This document shows, piece after piece, positions 41,240 through 52,559 of a stretch of 64,000 bases of DNA. The stretch comes from Chelydra serpentina. Taxonomy: Eukaryota; Chordata; Testudines; Chelydridae. Numbering within the stretch: position 1 is the stretch's first letter; the number at the start of each line of letters is the position of its first letter. The stretch spans positions 10,132,001 to 10,196,000 of the forward strand of contig JBAIAC010000059.1 in the NCBI GenBank assembly GCA_037349315.1. Direction: 5' to 3'. A model generated the notes under the pieces. The model saw nothing but the letters and a program-made list of their open reading frames with translations. It searched no databases and had not been told where the DNA came from. The translations under genes were made by a program, and so were the position numbers.

Positions 41240-41347
41240 GTCCTCCAAGAGTTGCAAGTGAGGGAGCAAACTCCATGGAAACTGAACGCTTGCTATGGTA
41301 AAGAGGAGTGGCTCTTGCTAATGTTGAATGATAAGTCTGCTGGATGG
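41240..41347. repeat. Degenerate minisatellite, left part
   Basis: Loose repeats of (A/G)AGTTGCAAGTGAGG, GAGTGGCTCTTGCTAATG and similar. Related wording continues at 41984-42290 (CTGCTGCTTGCAGTTGAGG, GTCCACTACTTGCAAGATG). Confidence 0.4.
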
Positions 41348-41377
41348 AGGATCAAGATGGCTGCTGTTGAAAAACGA

Positions 41378-41956
41378 TGCAGTCTTTGTTCCTCAGGTGT
41401 TTCCAGGAGTGTCCTGGTGTGGGGAGTGAGGCCCCTAGATGGCTAGTGAGGGCCCTAGTGAGGTTCACCTTATATAGCTTTACCATGTGGCGGGAACCCT
41501 TTGTTCCAAACTTAGTTTCCAGCCCTATTTGTGGAAAAATACAGGAACCCAAAATGCAGTTTAATATCATGTGGTCTGGTCACATGCCCTTGCTGAGTAA
41601 TAGCAGCCATTACTTACAGGCTAGCTGAAATGTTTACAGGAGGGCTAAGCTCTTCCATAGTCCATTGTCTTTGCTGATGAGCCATCAGCACTGTCTAGCT
41701 TCTTCACTTTTGTACCTGAAAGGCTAGCTGTGGGTGTTATCCAGAGTGAGCACATTTGCATTACAGATATGAAGTCAATATTCATAACTTCAGATACAAA
41801 AATGATACATACATACACATAGGATAATCATATTCAGCAAATCAAAACTTTTCCAATGACACCTTACAAGACATATCTTGTACCAGATGCATTATAATTA
41901 TGTCATCATCATGTCATAACCATATCACTATGATGAATGTGGGGTGAAGTGTCACA
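41378..41956 (-). mobile_element. LTR-like segment, minus strand
   Basis: Begins TG and ends CA. On the minus strand a TATA-like GCTATATAAG lies near 41470-41480. It is bounded by a 27-bp direct repeat with one mismatch (41348-41374 and 41957-41983, AGGATCAAGATGGCTGCTG...). The block TTTTCCAATGACACCTTACAAGACA (41850) recurs as TTTTCAAATGATACCTTACATGACA at 50870. No coding region is seen. Solo LTR is the best guess. Confidence 0.4.
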
Positions 41957-41983
41957 AGGATCAAGAGGGCTGCTGTTGAAAAA

Positions 41984-42290
41984 ATGCTTGGTAGTGAGGA
42001 AGGGAAAGGCAGGTTATTTGTAAGGAGAAGGGAGAGAAGAAGTGACCTGCTGCTTGCAGTTGAGGGAACAGCCAACTACTCCGAAGGCTGGGTGGAGAAA
42101 GGGAGATGGGCCCACTGTTTGTTAGAGAGGAAATGGAGGAGGGAGCGGGAGAGGCCAGTTATTTGCTTGAGGAAGAGGAGAGGGAACCTTGCTGCTTTTA
42201 AAGGGATATTGAGTGGTCCACTACTTGCAAGATGTTAGTGGAGAAAAGGGAGCAAGGCCGTAAAGCCATAAGGATGAGAGGGGAGAGTTG
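41984..42290. repeat. Purine-rich degenerate minisatellite
   Basis: GAGGAAGGGAAAGGCAGGTTATTTG, GAGAGGCCAGTTATTTGC, GTGGTCCACTACTTGC and similar units of about 50-60 bp, separated by GGAG/GAGAGG tracts. The 84-codon frame here is a by-product. Confidence 0.45.
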
Positions 42291-42294
42291 GTTA

Positions 42295-43920
42295 CTGACT
42301 AGTTCACTTCTGTTTGCATGTGAACCAAACAGCTAGGATCCATTCCATTCCGCTGTAATTTGTAGTAGCTACTGCCTGCGGCCGACTCAGGTCACATATT
42401 ACAGACCAGGAATCAACATCTCATCTCATTTGCTGAGATATGTCATCCATTGCTCCAGGAACTCTGAGGACTCTCCAAATGCTGGCCAATTGCACTCTTT
42501 CACATTGTAAGGCACCCACTGGGTAACAGTCAGGGAACATCAACAATGGCTGATAATTGCATTCAGCACTGTACAGACTTGGCAACATTGGATCAAATTG
42601 GCTGGCCTGGCTAGAGGATGCTGCATGTATGTGTGTGGCTTAGCTAGTTGCCATGTTGTGTGTCTGTGTATGTGTGTGTGTGTATACACACATACATACG
42701 GAGCCACAAATTATTACACTCTGTCCAACTTGACTATATAAACAGAGTCCAAGTAATAAAAACATCACCAGGAATATTCTATCCCCCAGCCCGGGGGAAC
42801 CATTTGATCAGGAGAGCCCAATTTTGCCCAAGAGAGGGCGATTTAAACTTTTCGAAGAGACCAAAGGGCAACCTGCTTGAATCAAGACTACACCCTGGGA
42901 CTTATTATCCTTGCTGGCTGCATCTCTCTATTAAGGAAAGCGTGGGCACAGTCAGTGTTGTATAACTCCATGGGTTGTGTTTGCAAATGGCCACCTCTGA
43001 AATAAGCATTGATGGTGCTTCCATTACTCACCGACATACTGACATCTGCAGTGATGTCACACTGAAGTTTTCTTGTATGGGCAATGTAGCCCCAAACCTG
43101 GTGATGGAAAAGCTAACTGAATACATATAGGTGTAAACAGGCTTTTAAAAATGATTAAGAGCTCTAATTATTATTATTATTTATTACTGTTAATGCAATT
43201 AGAACTGTAATTCCACATGGCACTTTTCAAGTGTAGTTGAAAATCCTGGATACAGGTGCAGAACGAAGAACAGAAGATTTTTTTTTTGTTTTGTTTTTTT
43301 GTTTTTTTTTACAGCCTGTCTCTGTAGGAATCTGAATTAAAAAAAAGAACGAGGATGTAAAGCAGAAGGGAGGAGCTTGTCTCACACTAATGGCAAAATG
43401 ATTACATTATTCATCTGCTGTGTGAGCAATTTGGCTCGGGGTGGAGGCGGATCAGCTTTTCTGTGATATATCAGGTCTAGTCATAGCAAAAGACAGAAGG
43501 GAAGGCGAGAGACGGAAATGTTTTCATTTTAAAGGAATGCCACTCTGTATCAGGGCTAGACTTCCCCGATGTCTTGTGGGAGATCTTAATGGCAGATGTG
43601 CTCTTTCTGTCGAGGCTTTTACACATTGGCAGTGTTGGACATTCTGTGAGATAAAGCTCTGAAAAAAAGAGTTCATATCTCTAATGTCCAAGAGAATTAG
43701 GAGATAGTCAAAGGTGGAAGAGGAGACCAGAGTAATAAAGCATTTCTCTCTCTGACTGGGCATGCCTTTCATGTCTCTGATGTGGAAGCTGGGAACAGCC
43801 CCACAGCACTCAAGGACAACTAATCAGAAGTGGGTATCAAATATATATAGCGTCCTCCCTCACACTGAGTAGTACCTTATTTTGTGAGTGTCCCATTTGA
43901 TGTCCCTGTGACTACTTGCA
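42295..43920. other. Unassigned non-coding stretch
   Basis: A (TG)n tract with palindromic GTATACACACATACATAC lies at 42657-42700. (ATT)n lies at about 43168-43187, and T/G-rich runs at 43278-43312. No gene recognised. 43370-43660 is repeat-poor. Confidence 0.4.
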
Positions 43921-43922
43921 GG

Positions 43923-44012
43923 GTATAAAGTACAGCTCAGCTGACTTCAGTGGGACTAGTCACTGAATAAGGGACTACTCTGCTTGAGTGAGGCCAGCAG
44001 AATCTGGCCCCC
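43923..44012. repeat. Short palindromic repeat
   Basis: CAGCTGACTTCAGTGGGACTAGTCACTGAATAAGGGACTACTCTGCTTGAGTGAGGCCAGCAGAATCTGGCCCC, of the type with CCCATTGACTTCAATGGGACTA arms and a GAATCTGGCC end. Confidence 0.55.
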
Positions 44013-44412
44013 AGCGTTGGGGTGCTCTGAATGTAGAGGCATTGAAAAACATATAACAATTAAAACTGACATTAGCTCTGCCTTTTTATGGGCAAGGGTA
44101 ATGCCAAGTTAAAGCAAAGCAATCCTCACAATGGAGCCTGAACTGTGAAATCAAAGGCAGCTGGTGGCAATGGTCGGAGGCGTTACCAATCGTTTCTTTT
44201 CCAAACTACAGTGAGATGAAGAGTTTGCCCAGGAGGTTTGCTGTAAAGGATTTTCACTCTGCTTGCAACAAACAATGATACTGAGACACCCGTCCCATCC
44301 ACCCCCCTTAGGAAACACAGGTGGTCGCTTGAGCAACTGTTTGGGTTAAAAGTACCATTGTAAATCCATATTGCTGCAAAGACCGAGGGTAAACTATCTA
44401 AGCGGGGACTAT

Positions 44413-44507
44413 CTTTTTGTTCAGTGTTTGTGCAGTACCTAGTATAATGGGGTCCAGGATGGGGTTTCCTGGGCTCTACCTCAATAATAATAATAATAAT
44501 ACTGAGC
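44413..44507 (+). repeat. MIR-like SINE tail with (AAT)n
   Basis: TTTTTGTTCAGTGTTTGTGCAGTACCTAGTATAATGGGGTCC...GGGCTCTACCTCAATAATAATAATAATAAT. Tail only. Confidence 0.75.
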
Positions 44508-44580
44508 CTGATTCTGCCATTCTTACTTTAGGTGGAGTAGTCCTTAACACACAAGCAGTTGATTTCCAAATCTGGCCCTG
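44503..44580. repeat. Palindromic repeat, partial
   Basis: GAGCCTGATTCTGCCATTCTTAC...GGAGTAGTCCTTAACAC...AAATCTGGCCC. Arms decayed. Confidence 0.45.
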
Positions 44581-44979
44581 TGTCCTGATTTTTTTTTTTT
44601 TAATAGTTCCTTTTGAAACAAGAGAGTCATTATCTTACTTTTTGATCAAAGTGTCTGAATCATGAATCAATGAAAAAAAACCCCACAACTGTGACTAAAA
44701 GATGCAATACAGGCCTCTGAGGAACATGATGGTGCCAAGAATAAATAGGAAAAGTCTCTTCATTTTGTAATTGAACTTGAAGTTTGCATTCCTGTCCTGT
44801 TTCCATGCAAAGGCCTTTCCTGCAAGCAGTGAAGGGGGGAGACGGAATTGCCACTTCAATAGATATATTTAAAAAGACAGTTCTTGGAACCCTGAAGGCT
44901 CCCCTCCTTAGTTAGCGGTCTTCAGCCTTGTGTGGATTGTGATGCTGAAAACATTTCTCAGAATAGTGATATTGCATCC

Positions 44980-45801
44980 TGTAGTGGAGTGGTCTGTCCC
45001 CTCTAAGGGCAGTAGGGGGGTCAGCCAAGCCCCTCTGCCTTGGCATGGCCCTTTAAGGGTTTGGGAGTGCTGATGTATACAAGGTCCTAGGAAGCAGATT
45101 TTGGTAGAGGGGAAGCAGCCCCAGGGAATAAGTAGTGTGTGTGGGAAGTCTCGTTATGGTTCCTTTAAGGGCTTGGGACCAAGGGACTTGAGGTGCAGGA
45201 TGGGATGAGGTGTCCCTCTCTCCTAGCCACCCCGGATGTGCTATGGGAAGGCAGGCAGCACCTGTATTGCCTCCTTTTTAATAAAGGGGAGAAACTATTG
45301 AGAGGAGGCCTGCCTGCGCAGGGGTGAAAGGACTGAATGAGAAAAGGGGCCAGCTGGCAAGAAGCTGGCTGAGGCCTGCAGCTGGCCTGAATTACAGCCC
45401 AGCTCCAGAAGGAGGTCTGGGGACTCCTGATCCATGGAGAGTGAGACTGTGTGTGAACTACAGCCCAGCTCCAGAAGGAGTGCCGGGGGCACCTGAGCCT
45501 GGGAGAAGAAGCCTGCCTGAACTCTCAGGCAGCAGGGCTTGGAGTTGCGGGGCTAAAGAAGAGGTGTTTGAACGCTGTAAAGAGTTAATGAATCAGACCC
45601 CCACAAAAGGGGGTATCTGAAGTACTTGGGTCTGAGTAAATGATTGAAGGAACTGAGAGGGGGCTGAGGGCAATGAGGGGGTGTGCTCAAGGGCAGTGCC
45701 AGGCAACACACCCCAGAGAGAATAGACGTGGTATTCCCATCTAAATGCCTGATTCTTCCAGGTGGCGAAGTCAATGGGTGTTGCTGGCTTAGCACCCCCT
45801 G
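44980..45801 (+). mobile_element. Possible solo LTR or other dispersed repeat
   Basis: Starts TGTAGTGGAGTGGTCTGTCCCC and runs to about TGGCTTAGCACCCC. It contains CCTTTAAGGG twice, TTTTTAATAAAGGGGAGAAAC (a polyA-signal-like AATAAA at 45279) and two copies 66 bp apart of ACAGCCCAGCTCCAGAAGGAG (45394, 45460). The 66-bp period (22 codons) keeps the frame at 45324-45620 open. No target duplication was identified, so the class is uncertain. Confidence 0.4.
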
Positions 45802-45889
45802 AGATTGGGACCTAATTCATTATGAAGATCAGCTAGTTAAAAACTTGCTAGATTTGTATTTATGAAATCTGCTAATGTATTAATTCAGG

Positions 45890-46143
45890 AAGAAAGGGCT
45901 GGGTGTCGTTCTGCGCAATCCAAAGCACACTAATGAGCAGTAGAAGACAAGAAAACAAAGAAAATATTAGGGTGCATAAGGAATGGGATGGGGAATAATA
46001 CTGAAATTATTATAATGTCACTTCACCTTCGTCTGGAATACTGTGTCCCGTTCTAGTCACCCTAGCTCCAAAAGGAACTAGCAAAAATAGATCGATTTCA
46101 GAGACGACGAGAATGATTAGAGGTTGTGGAAAGAATGTGTGAT
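45890..46143 (+). mobile_element. CR1-group LINE fragment
   Basis: GGTGCATAAGGAATGGGATGGGGAATAATACTGAAATTATTATAATG, CTGGAATACTGTGTCCCGTTC, then TTTCAGAGACGACGAGAATGATTAGAGG parallel 15340-15520. Diverged, both ends lost. Confidence 0.75.
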
Positions 46144-46173
46144 ATGCAATTTTAGCATTATAGAAAAGCAAAG

Positions 46174-46268
46174 GGCTGAATTCTGCCTTCACCTCCATCC
46201 TATACCACCCCATTGAAGCCAACCTCACTGAAGTCCATAGCAAGGAAAATAAAGGGCAGAATTTGGCC
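46174..46268. repeat. Short palindromic repeat
   Basis: GGGCTGAATTCTGCCTTCACCTCC...CCCATTGAAGCCAACC...GGGCAGAATTTGGCC; terminal arms pair. Confidence 0.6.
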
Positions 46269-46269
46269 T

Positions 46270-47240
46270 GGAGTCCTGTGATATGCCTTTGTGTAATTTT
46301 CCATGTTAATGTTTTCTGTTAAGACAAACTCTCTGTTTCCCTGAAGGCCTTAAGATCTAAATTGTATAGATCTGATGTTCGGTATAGTTTAGTACAGTAA
46401 TTGGATAAAGATGATATAGACAGGTACTTCCCAGAGAAAAACTAAATTGTACTATGAGCAGCAGCCTTATGTAGTTAGTTTTGATTTCTGCTTGAAATTA
46501 AGCAGTGGGATAACTTCAGTTCTGGCAGCTGGCTAAAGCTGGCCAGAGTCTGGGTGCCAGGCACTTGTCTGTTTTTGATACAACTTAATTTCTGAATCTG
46601 CAGTCTTTGCTCCAATGGAAGTTTGTCCAAGTAAGGTCTGCAGAACTGTGCCCCAGCTAGTGACGCAATACAGACACTATAGAGCCTGATTCAAAGCCCA
46701 TTGGAGTTAACACAAAGGCCATCATTGATGTCAAAGAGCTTTGGATCAGACTCATAGTGGGCAGGTGCATGGGCTAGGAATGAATATGCTTTTATCTTAC
46801 TGTCATTCAGTCAGGATTTGTTGGGGCTAGTACCCAGTATTTGCACAGGAAAAGTTAAGGACAGAATGTGGCTGGCTGATTTTTATAAACTAACATAGGA
46901 GAAATGAGTCCAGCAGGACTGAGTTTTTGGCGTGCTCAGGTGGTTTTCATTTTTACTTCAGTGATGCCAGAAAATTGTTTCAGGAAAAAAGTCTCATCCA
47001 CTTCAACAAAGAGCAGGTTCAAATTGAACAAGGCAGGGTCACACGGCCTAAAATAATTTGGAACTACTGCTGTTCAAGCTGCTCAATAGGGGCTTTGTTT
47101 TTAATTTTTTGACTGTTTGGAACATAGTTGCATGACCCTTTGAGTCTGTTCTAGAGAAGCCTGAGAAGAGGGTAAACAAAATGACAACACATTTACAGCA
47201 AAAAAATATTCCTTAAGGCTGTGTGACCCACAGAACACAT
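46270..47240. other. Unassigned stretch with one palindrome
   Basis: 46683-46757 is a GATTCAAAGCCCATTGGAG...GTCAAAGAGCTTTGGATCAGACTC palindrome. Nothing else recognised. Confidence 0.45.
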
Positions 47241-47249
47241 ACATTAGAG

Positions 47250-47950
47250 CAGTGGTTCCCAAACTGGGGTTCGTGGACCCCTGGGGGTTCGCGAAATGTT
47301 ACAGGGGGTTCTTGGGGAAAAATTCCCTAATGGCGGACAGAGCTGTCCCTAGGGACCCCGGGCAGCACGGGGCCAACAGCCCGGAGCCCCTGGACTTCCA
47401 AGAGCTAAGCAGATCTGAGGAAATTTAAACTTCAAGACTCCTTATACAAAATGGAAAGGGAGGCAGATATTTCTTGCTGTTTTTAAAATTAAATGGGCAG
47501 CTAGTATTGTTTTTAAAATTATTATGAACAAGTTTAAGCTTTGTTGTAACGTGTGTTGTTTGCCTGGACTGCTCAAGACCTGAATGCTTGTGTAGGAGGA
47601 ACTCTTTGAGTTGGCTTCTTAAATATCTTCATGCTGTTTCACATCTGATACCCTTGTCTTATAACAGGCTCATTCAAAGTGATACAAGCTACGAAAGTGA
47701 GATCTTGGAAGTGTGTTTCCATTTTCATAATGTAATAAAAAACTGTAATGATCAATAATAATTAATAATAAATAGTGTGTAATAAGCATGTCATAAAAAC
47801 AAATTTTATATTTCCAAGATCACTGCTTTTATAATTTATACCCAGGTAAAGGAGAAAATCCCTGGAAATATTCATTTTTAGGAGGGGGTTCGCGAGCCTT
47901 GACATTTTAGTGAAAGGGGTTCACAGGTTGGTAAAGTTTGGGAACCACTG
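47250..47950. mobile_element. hAT (Charlie-type) non-autonomous element, 701 bp
   Basis: Termini CAGTGGTTCCCAAACT and AGTTTGGGAACCACTG (16-bp perfect inverted), flanked by perfect CATTAGAG (47242-47249, 47951-47958). The subterminal repeats GGGGTTCGTGGACC and GGGGTTCACAGG are inverted or related. The AT-rich interior has no transposase frame. The largest complete hAT copy after 51633-52372. Confidence 0.95.
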
Positions 47951-48012
47951 CATTAGAGGGATTAGTTTACAGGCAACATTACCCTTGAATGGAACAGTGG
48001 CCTCCAATAGGC

Positions 48013-48183
48013 ACAACGAGTTAGATTTTCAAAGGTATTTAGATGCCTAAATGCAGATAGTCACCTAGTAGTATTTTCAAAAGCACGTAGGTTCCTAACT
48101 GTCATTGAATTAAATGGGAGTTAGGTACCTAAAAATATCTGCATCTTTAAGCATCTAAAGCCTTTGAATACCTGACCGACTAA
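48013..48183. repeat. Palindrome (TTTAGATGCCTAAA type)
   Basis: GATTTTCAAAGGTATTTAGATGCCTAAATGCAGATAG on the left pairs with CATCTAAAGCCTTTGAATACCTGACC on the right. Inner arms are AGTATTTTCAAAAGCACGTAGG and CCTAACTGTCATTGAATTAAATGGGAGTTAGG. Free-standing form of the insert found in MIR-like SINEs at 1881, 10575 and 17300. Confidence 0.75.
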
Positions 48184-48364
48184 GTCTTAATGCATCCTGA
48201 GTAACACCTGTGATTGTGGGATTGCAGAAATGCTAATGAGCTGCTGATACAGGACTTGATTAATAAATAATTGAAGGAGGGTAATTTAATACCAATCAAC
48301 AAGTGGTTGCGGGGGCGGGAATTACTGGATTGCTTGGTAAACTTCAAGTAACAATATACGTTTT

Positions 48365-49085
48365 AATATGGCCACGTGTAAATGTGTGCATCTAGGCACA
48401 AAGTACATGGTTACAGAATGGGAGAATCTATCCTGGGAAGCAGTGACTGAAAAAGACTTGAGGCTCATGGTGGATAATCAGCTGAACATGAGCTCCCAGT
48501 GCGACACTGTGGCCAAAAGAGCGAATGTTATACTTGGATGCATAAACCGGAATCTTGAATAGGAGCGGAAAGGTTATATGTAGCACCAGTGCGACCACTG
48601 CTGGAATACTGTGTTCAGTTCTGGTCTCCATAGCGCTAGAAGAATGTTGATAAATTGGAGATGGTTCAGAGAAAAGCCACAAGAATGATTAAAGGATTGG
48701 AAAATATGCCTTCTAGTGATAGACTCAAAGAGCGCCATCTGCTAAGTAATATAGAGAAGGCTAAAGGGTGACTTGATCACATGCTATAAGTACCTATATG
48801 GGGAATAGAAATTTGATAATTGATGAGTCCTCAATCTATCAGACAAAGGTATAAAAGGATTCACTGGCTGGAAGTTGGAGTTAGAGAAATTCAGACTGGA
48901 AATAAGGTATACCTTTTTAACAACGAGGGTAATAAATAATTGAAACAATTGACCAAGGGTTGTGGGGGATTTTCCCTCAATGGCCATTTTAAAATCAAGA
49001 TTTGTTTTTCTAAAAGATATGCTATAGTTCAAACAGGAATTATGCTGGGGCTGTTCTATGGCCTTATATTATATGAATCTATGAA
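48365..49085 (+). mobile_element. CR1-group LINE, 5'-truncated
   Basis: Coding remnant at 48368-48562 (see next entry), then CTGGAATACTGTGTTCAGTTCTGGTCTCC, CAGAGAAAAGCCACAAGAATGATTAAAGG and the 3' end GGCCTTATATTATATGAATCTATGAAT. Same subfamily as the minus-strand copy at 33053-34186. Confidence 0.88.
48368..48562 (+). pseudogene. CR1-group ORF2 fragment
   Basis: The frame reads CKCVHLGTKYMVTE...WEAVTEKDLRLMVDNQLNMSSQCDTVAKRANVILGCINRNLE, the conserved post-palm region (KCxxLHLG ... EKDLGVxVDxxL ... KANxxLG). The start is truncated and a stop follows. Later homologous sequence lies in other frames. Confidence 0.85.
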
Positions 49086-49202
49086 TTTGGCCCACTGAGA
49101 TCAATTTTTCAATCCAACAAGACATCCCTCCACAAACTTTCTACCCCAGTCAGTATCTATTTTGTCTCTCTGCCTGATTATGTACGACTTATCACTTATT
49201 AC

Positions 49203-49330
49203 CCATTTTCAAAAATGACTTGGGTGCTTAGAAGCCTAGATCCATTAGGTTTTAATGAGATTTAGGCTCCTAATTCCCTAAGTCATTTTTGACAATGGAG
49301 CTTGGGCTCCTCAGGTGCTTTGCAAAATTT
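49203..49330. repeat. Palindrome (CTAAGTGACTT type)
   Basis: CATTTTCAAAAATGACTTGGGTGCTTAGAAGCC and CTAATTCCCTAAGTCATTTTTGACAATGG...TGCTTTGCAAAATTTT; the centre ATCCATTAGGTTTTAATGAG is decayed. Confidence 0.65.
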
Positions 49331-49334
49331 TACT

Positions 49335-50180
49335 GTGTGTGTGTTGTGTGCCTGTGCATGTCTTTAGAAATATTCCATCTTAAGTTTATTTTAAAAAAAA
49401 ACAACCCACGAAAACACATTAATAAAGATGACACTTTTTTTTGCAGAACAACCTGTTTGCAGCTCAGCCAACATTGAACTATTTTACTTTACAACTGTTT
49501 AAAGTTTTGTGTAAAATGTAGACCCAGAATGAAACTTGAAACAATTACTTCCATCTGGCTGTGAGAAAAATGGCTTAGAAAATAATGTGAAGTGAAGTGG
49601 AGGGCTTGAGCAACATTTCTTTCACAATAGCCCGTGGAAGAGCGCTGAAGAGAGAAGATCAGGAAACAAACAATGAAGAGAGCAAGGGATTAAGAAGCAC
49701 TTTTAGTGGAGCACCTGCCAAATAATCCTTAAAAAAAAAAAATCATGGTGAATATCACATTCTGGGATACAGTCTAGATCAGTGAGGGGTTGTGCCACCA
49801 TTTGCCCTACAATCCCAAGTAATATAAATGCCCCGTTGCTTCATTTTCCTGCCTGGGATGCTCACAGACAGCAAGAAGCATGCACTGTGTCTGTGTGCTG
49901 TGCAGCCCTGATCCGGTACTTTGACATCAGCAGTTTGCCTCTTGCAGCAACACAGTCACTGCCTGCTTTCCACCAGCTTTGATTACACGGCAAGATGACC
50001 CCAACACTCTCCCGTCCTGAATTTCCCCCAAACCAATGGCTCTGCATTGTCCAGTCCTTTCCTGGACTATTCAGAGGAATAATAATGTTCATTTGCTCCT
50101 CTAGAGAGACTAAATGCATAGCTAATCACTGTAACTGGAGTCGACAATCACTTCAATTCAAACACCCCATTGGATGGGTT
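49335..50180. other. Unassigned non-coding stretch
   Basis: Poly-A at 49731-49742. Nothing coding. 49760-50180 may be part of the LTR-like unit that follows. Confidence 0.35.
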
Positions 50181-50936
50181 TAGATTAACAGTAAAATGAG
50201 TTAATTTAATTATAAAGAGAGGTTTTAAGTGAGGTCAAGTGTAAGGGATAAAGATTGAAATGGTTACAAACAAAAGTGGAAAACATTTTCTAACGTTAAG
50301 ACTTTAAAAAGCTATTCTCTGGGTATTGGGTAAGCTTCTTACTGCACACTTCTTCCAGCAAGATGGCTGACCACCCCTCCAGTCAGGATCTCTCAGCAAA
50401 GACAAAGTGCTCAGTTTCTTTGTCATCTTAGGTGAAAAGATAACTTTGGGTTCTTTGACCCTCTCTTTCTTAGTCCAGTGAACCCTTGAAATGGGTTCTT
50501 CTAAATGTTACCCCCCAAAATAAAGTATATTCAAACTGTGAGGCTGGAGACATGGAATCTGGTGATGAAGGAACTTCTATGCTTTTTCTATCCTCCTCCC
50601 CTGGTGTTTGCTCTACTGCAAATTAATCTATTCCTGCCCCGCTCTGATGCAAATGAGTGGTCAGTTGACATGTGATTGCCAATCGACTCTGATGACATCT
50701 GGCTAGAAGTGTCAGCTTCTCCTTTGTCTGGGAGAAACCTGTTTACCTACTCCCCAGACTTGTTTGGAAAACACATGTTAGTCCTGTATTTCCTTCACAT
50801 TTGTATGATCCCTTGGGCATTTGCCATCCCTACACAACACAAAAATATTAATGATCAGTGTGTTATTAGTTTTCAAATGATACCTTACATGACACACATC
50901 AGGTACGGTGTATGACATTAATGAACTGGGGTACAC
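50181..50936 (-). mobile_element. LTR-like dispersed repeat, minus strand, class uncertain
   Basis: On the minus strand it would start TGTACCCCAGTTCATTAATGTCATAC and run through CATGTAAGGTATCATTTGAAAAC (shared with 41850) to a purine-rich region with CTTGCTGGAAGAAGTGTGCAG. A polyA-like AATAAA-bearing segment cannot be fixed. No coding region and no target duplication established. Confidence 0.35.
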
Positions 50937-50939
50937 TGA

Positions 50940-51620
50940 ACTGGTCAGGCCAGCTGAAACTCTCTACCAGATGATATGGAGCCCCTTTTCCTCTGGCATT
51001 GGGATGCTTTTTAGGTTGCAGTGAGTTCCCAGTTAATGCACCTTTAAAGCAGTCAATGTTCAATATTCTTGAAGGTGTAGAACTGTACTAACTACTGTAG
51101 TAACTGTTCAGAATTTGGAATCATTTTCTCCCTTAGATAAAATATCTTTTTAAAGGCCAAGAAGATTAATTCAGATTTAGCGAGGGAACCATAACATAGT
51201 TTTTAAATAAAATCTTATTCAAATTTCAGTTCAACAAAGTTATGTTTTCAGGTTATCACGGATCATGTTTGTATAGTCTCACCTCAGTGCTTGTACTAAT
51301 GGCCATAAATGTTTGGCTGAGTGTAAATGTGATGAACTTCTTTATGCATAGAGTTAACTTGTAACCTGTGCTATTATGGAAAACTTTTCAGGTTTCTGTT
51401 TCTGGCAAAAGTAGACTAATGCTTCCATAAATAGCAACAGATATACCTATTTAGATTGTTAATATATCTGATCTGCTACATACATATGCTAGCAGAATAT
51501 GTCTCAGTTGTGAAGAAAGTTGGGGAAAGGTCTGAAGATATTCAGCTCTGTCTCTTAATAGGTGAATAAATAGAATAAATATCTACCTCTCTAGATAGAA
51601 AGTGAGATAAATGGATAAAG
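50940..51620. other. Unassigned non-coding stretch
   Basis: AT-rich, with no recognisable gene or repeat. Confidence 0.4.
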
Positions 51621-51632
51621 AGATCCAATGGA

Positions 51633-52372
51633 TAGGGCCCTACCAAATTTATGGTCCATTTTGGTCAATTTTGTGGTCATAGAATTTTAAAAATGGTAAA
51701 TTTCATGATTTCAGCTATTAAAATCTGAAATGTCATGGTGTTGTGAATTTAGGGATCCTGACCCAAAAAGGAGTTGTGGGAAGGAGGGGAGAGGTTGCAA
51801 GATTATTGTAGGGGAGGTTGCGGTACTACAACCCTTAATTCTGTGCTGCTGCGGACGGCGGTGCTGCCTTCAGAGCTGAGCGGCCAGAGAGCAGCAGCTA
51901 CTGGCTGGGAGTCCAGATCGGAAGGCAGAGCTTCCGCGAGCAGCAGTGCAGAAGTAAGGCTGGCCTGGTATGGTATTGCCGCCCTTACTTCCGCGCTGCC
52001 GCCTGCAGAGCTGGGCCCTCAGTCACTGGCCACACGGCTCTGAAGGCAGCAACGCAACAGTAAGGGCGGCATGGTATTGTGACTGCTGCTGGGGCGCTGC
52101 CTTCAGAGCCGGGCGCCTGGCCAACAGCTGCTACTCTGGCTGCCCAGCTCTGAAGGCAGCGCAGAAGTAAGGGTGGCAATACCGCGACCCCCCCTAAAAT
52201 AACCTCCTGACCCCACTGCAACTTCCTTTTTGGGTCAGGACCTCCAATTTGAGAAATGCTCGTCCCCCAGTGTACAGGGTAAAAACACACAAAAGATCAG
52301 ATTTCACGGGGGGAGATCAGATTTCACGGTCTGTGACGCGTTTTCCGTGGTCGTTAATTTGGTAGAGCCCTA
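51633..52372. mobile_element. hAT-type non-autonomous element, 740 bp
   Basis: Termini TAGGGCCCTACCAAATT and AATTTGGTAGAGCCCTA, flanked by CCAATGGA (51625-51632) and CCAATGGG (52373-52380), a 7/8 target duplication. Inner inverted pair CCTGACCCAAAAAGGAGTTG / CAACTTCCTTTTTGGGTCAGG. The GC-rich centre (51840-52170) repeats GCTGCCTTCAGAGC and GCAGAAGTAAGG. Frames at 51774-52290 are repeat artefacts. Confidence 0.92.
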
Positions 52373-52559
52373 CCAATGGGTAGACGGTCTTCAGCTTTCT
52401 CTGGTCAATGCAGCATCAGTGTTGACTAGTGAGAAGGAAATCTCATTCTCTGAAGGACAATGGTGATAAGCTGTAGTCCTAATAATATTTGTGTCCTCAC
52501 ACAAATTGATATCCTACATGTGCTAGTCAAAAAGCTAACTTTTTTTAACACCTCTCTTA

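Noticed and set aside
51774..52290. Ala/Ser-rich frames on both strands
   Set aside because: Inside the hAT element at 51633-52372; the repeats GCTGCCTTCAGAGC keep frames open.
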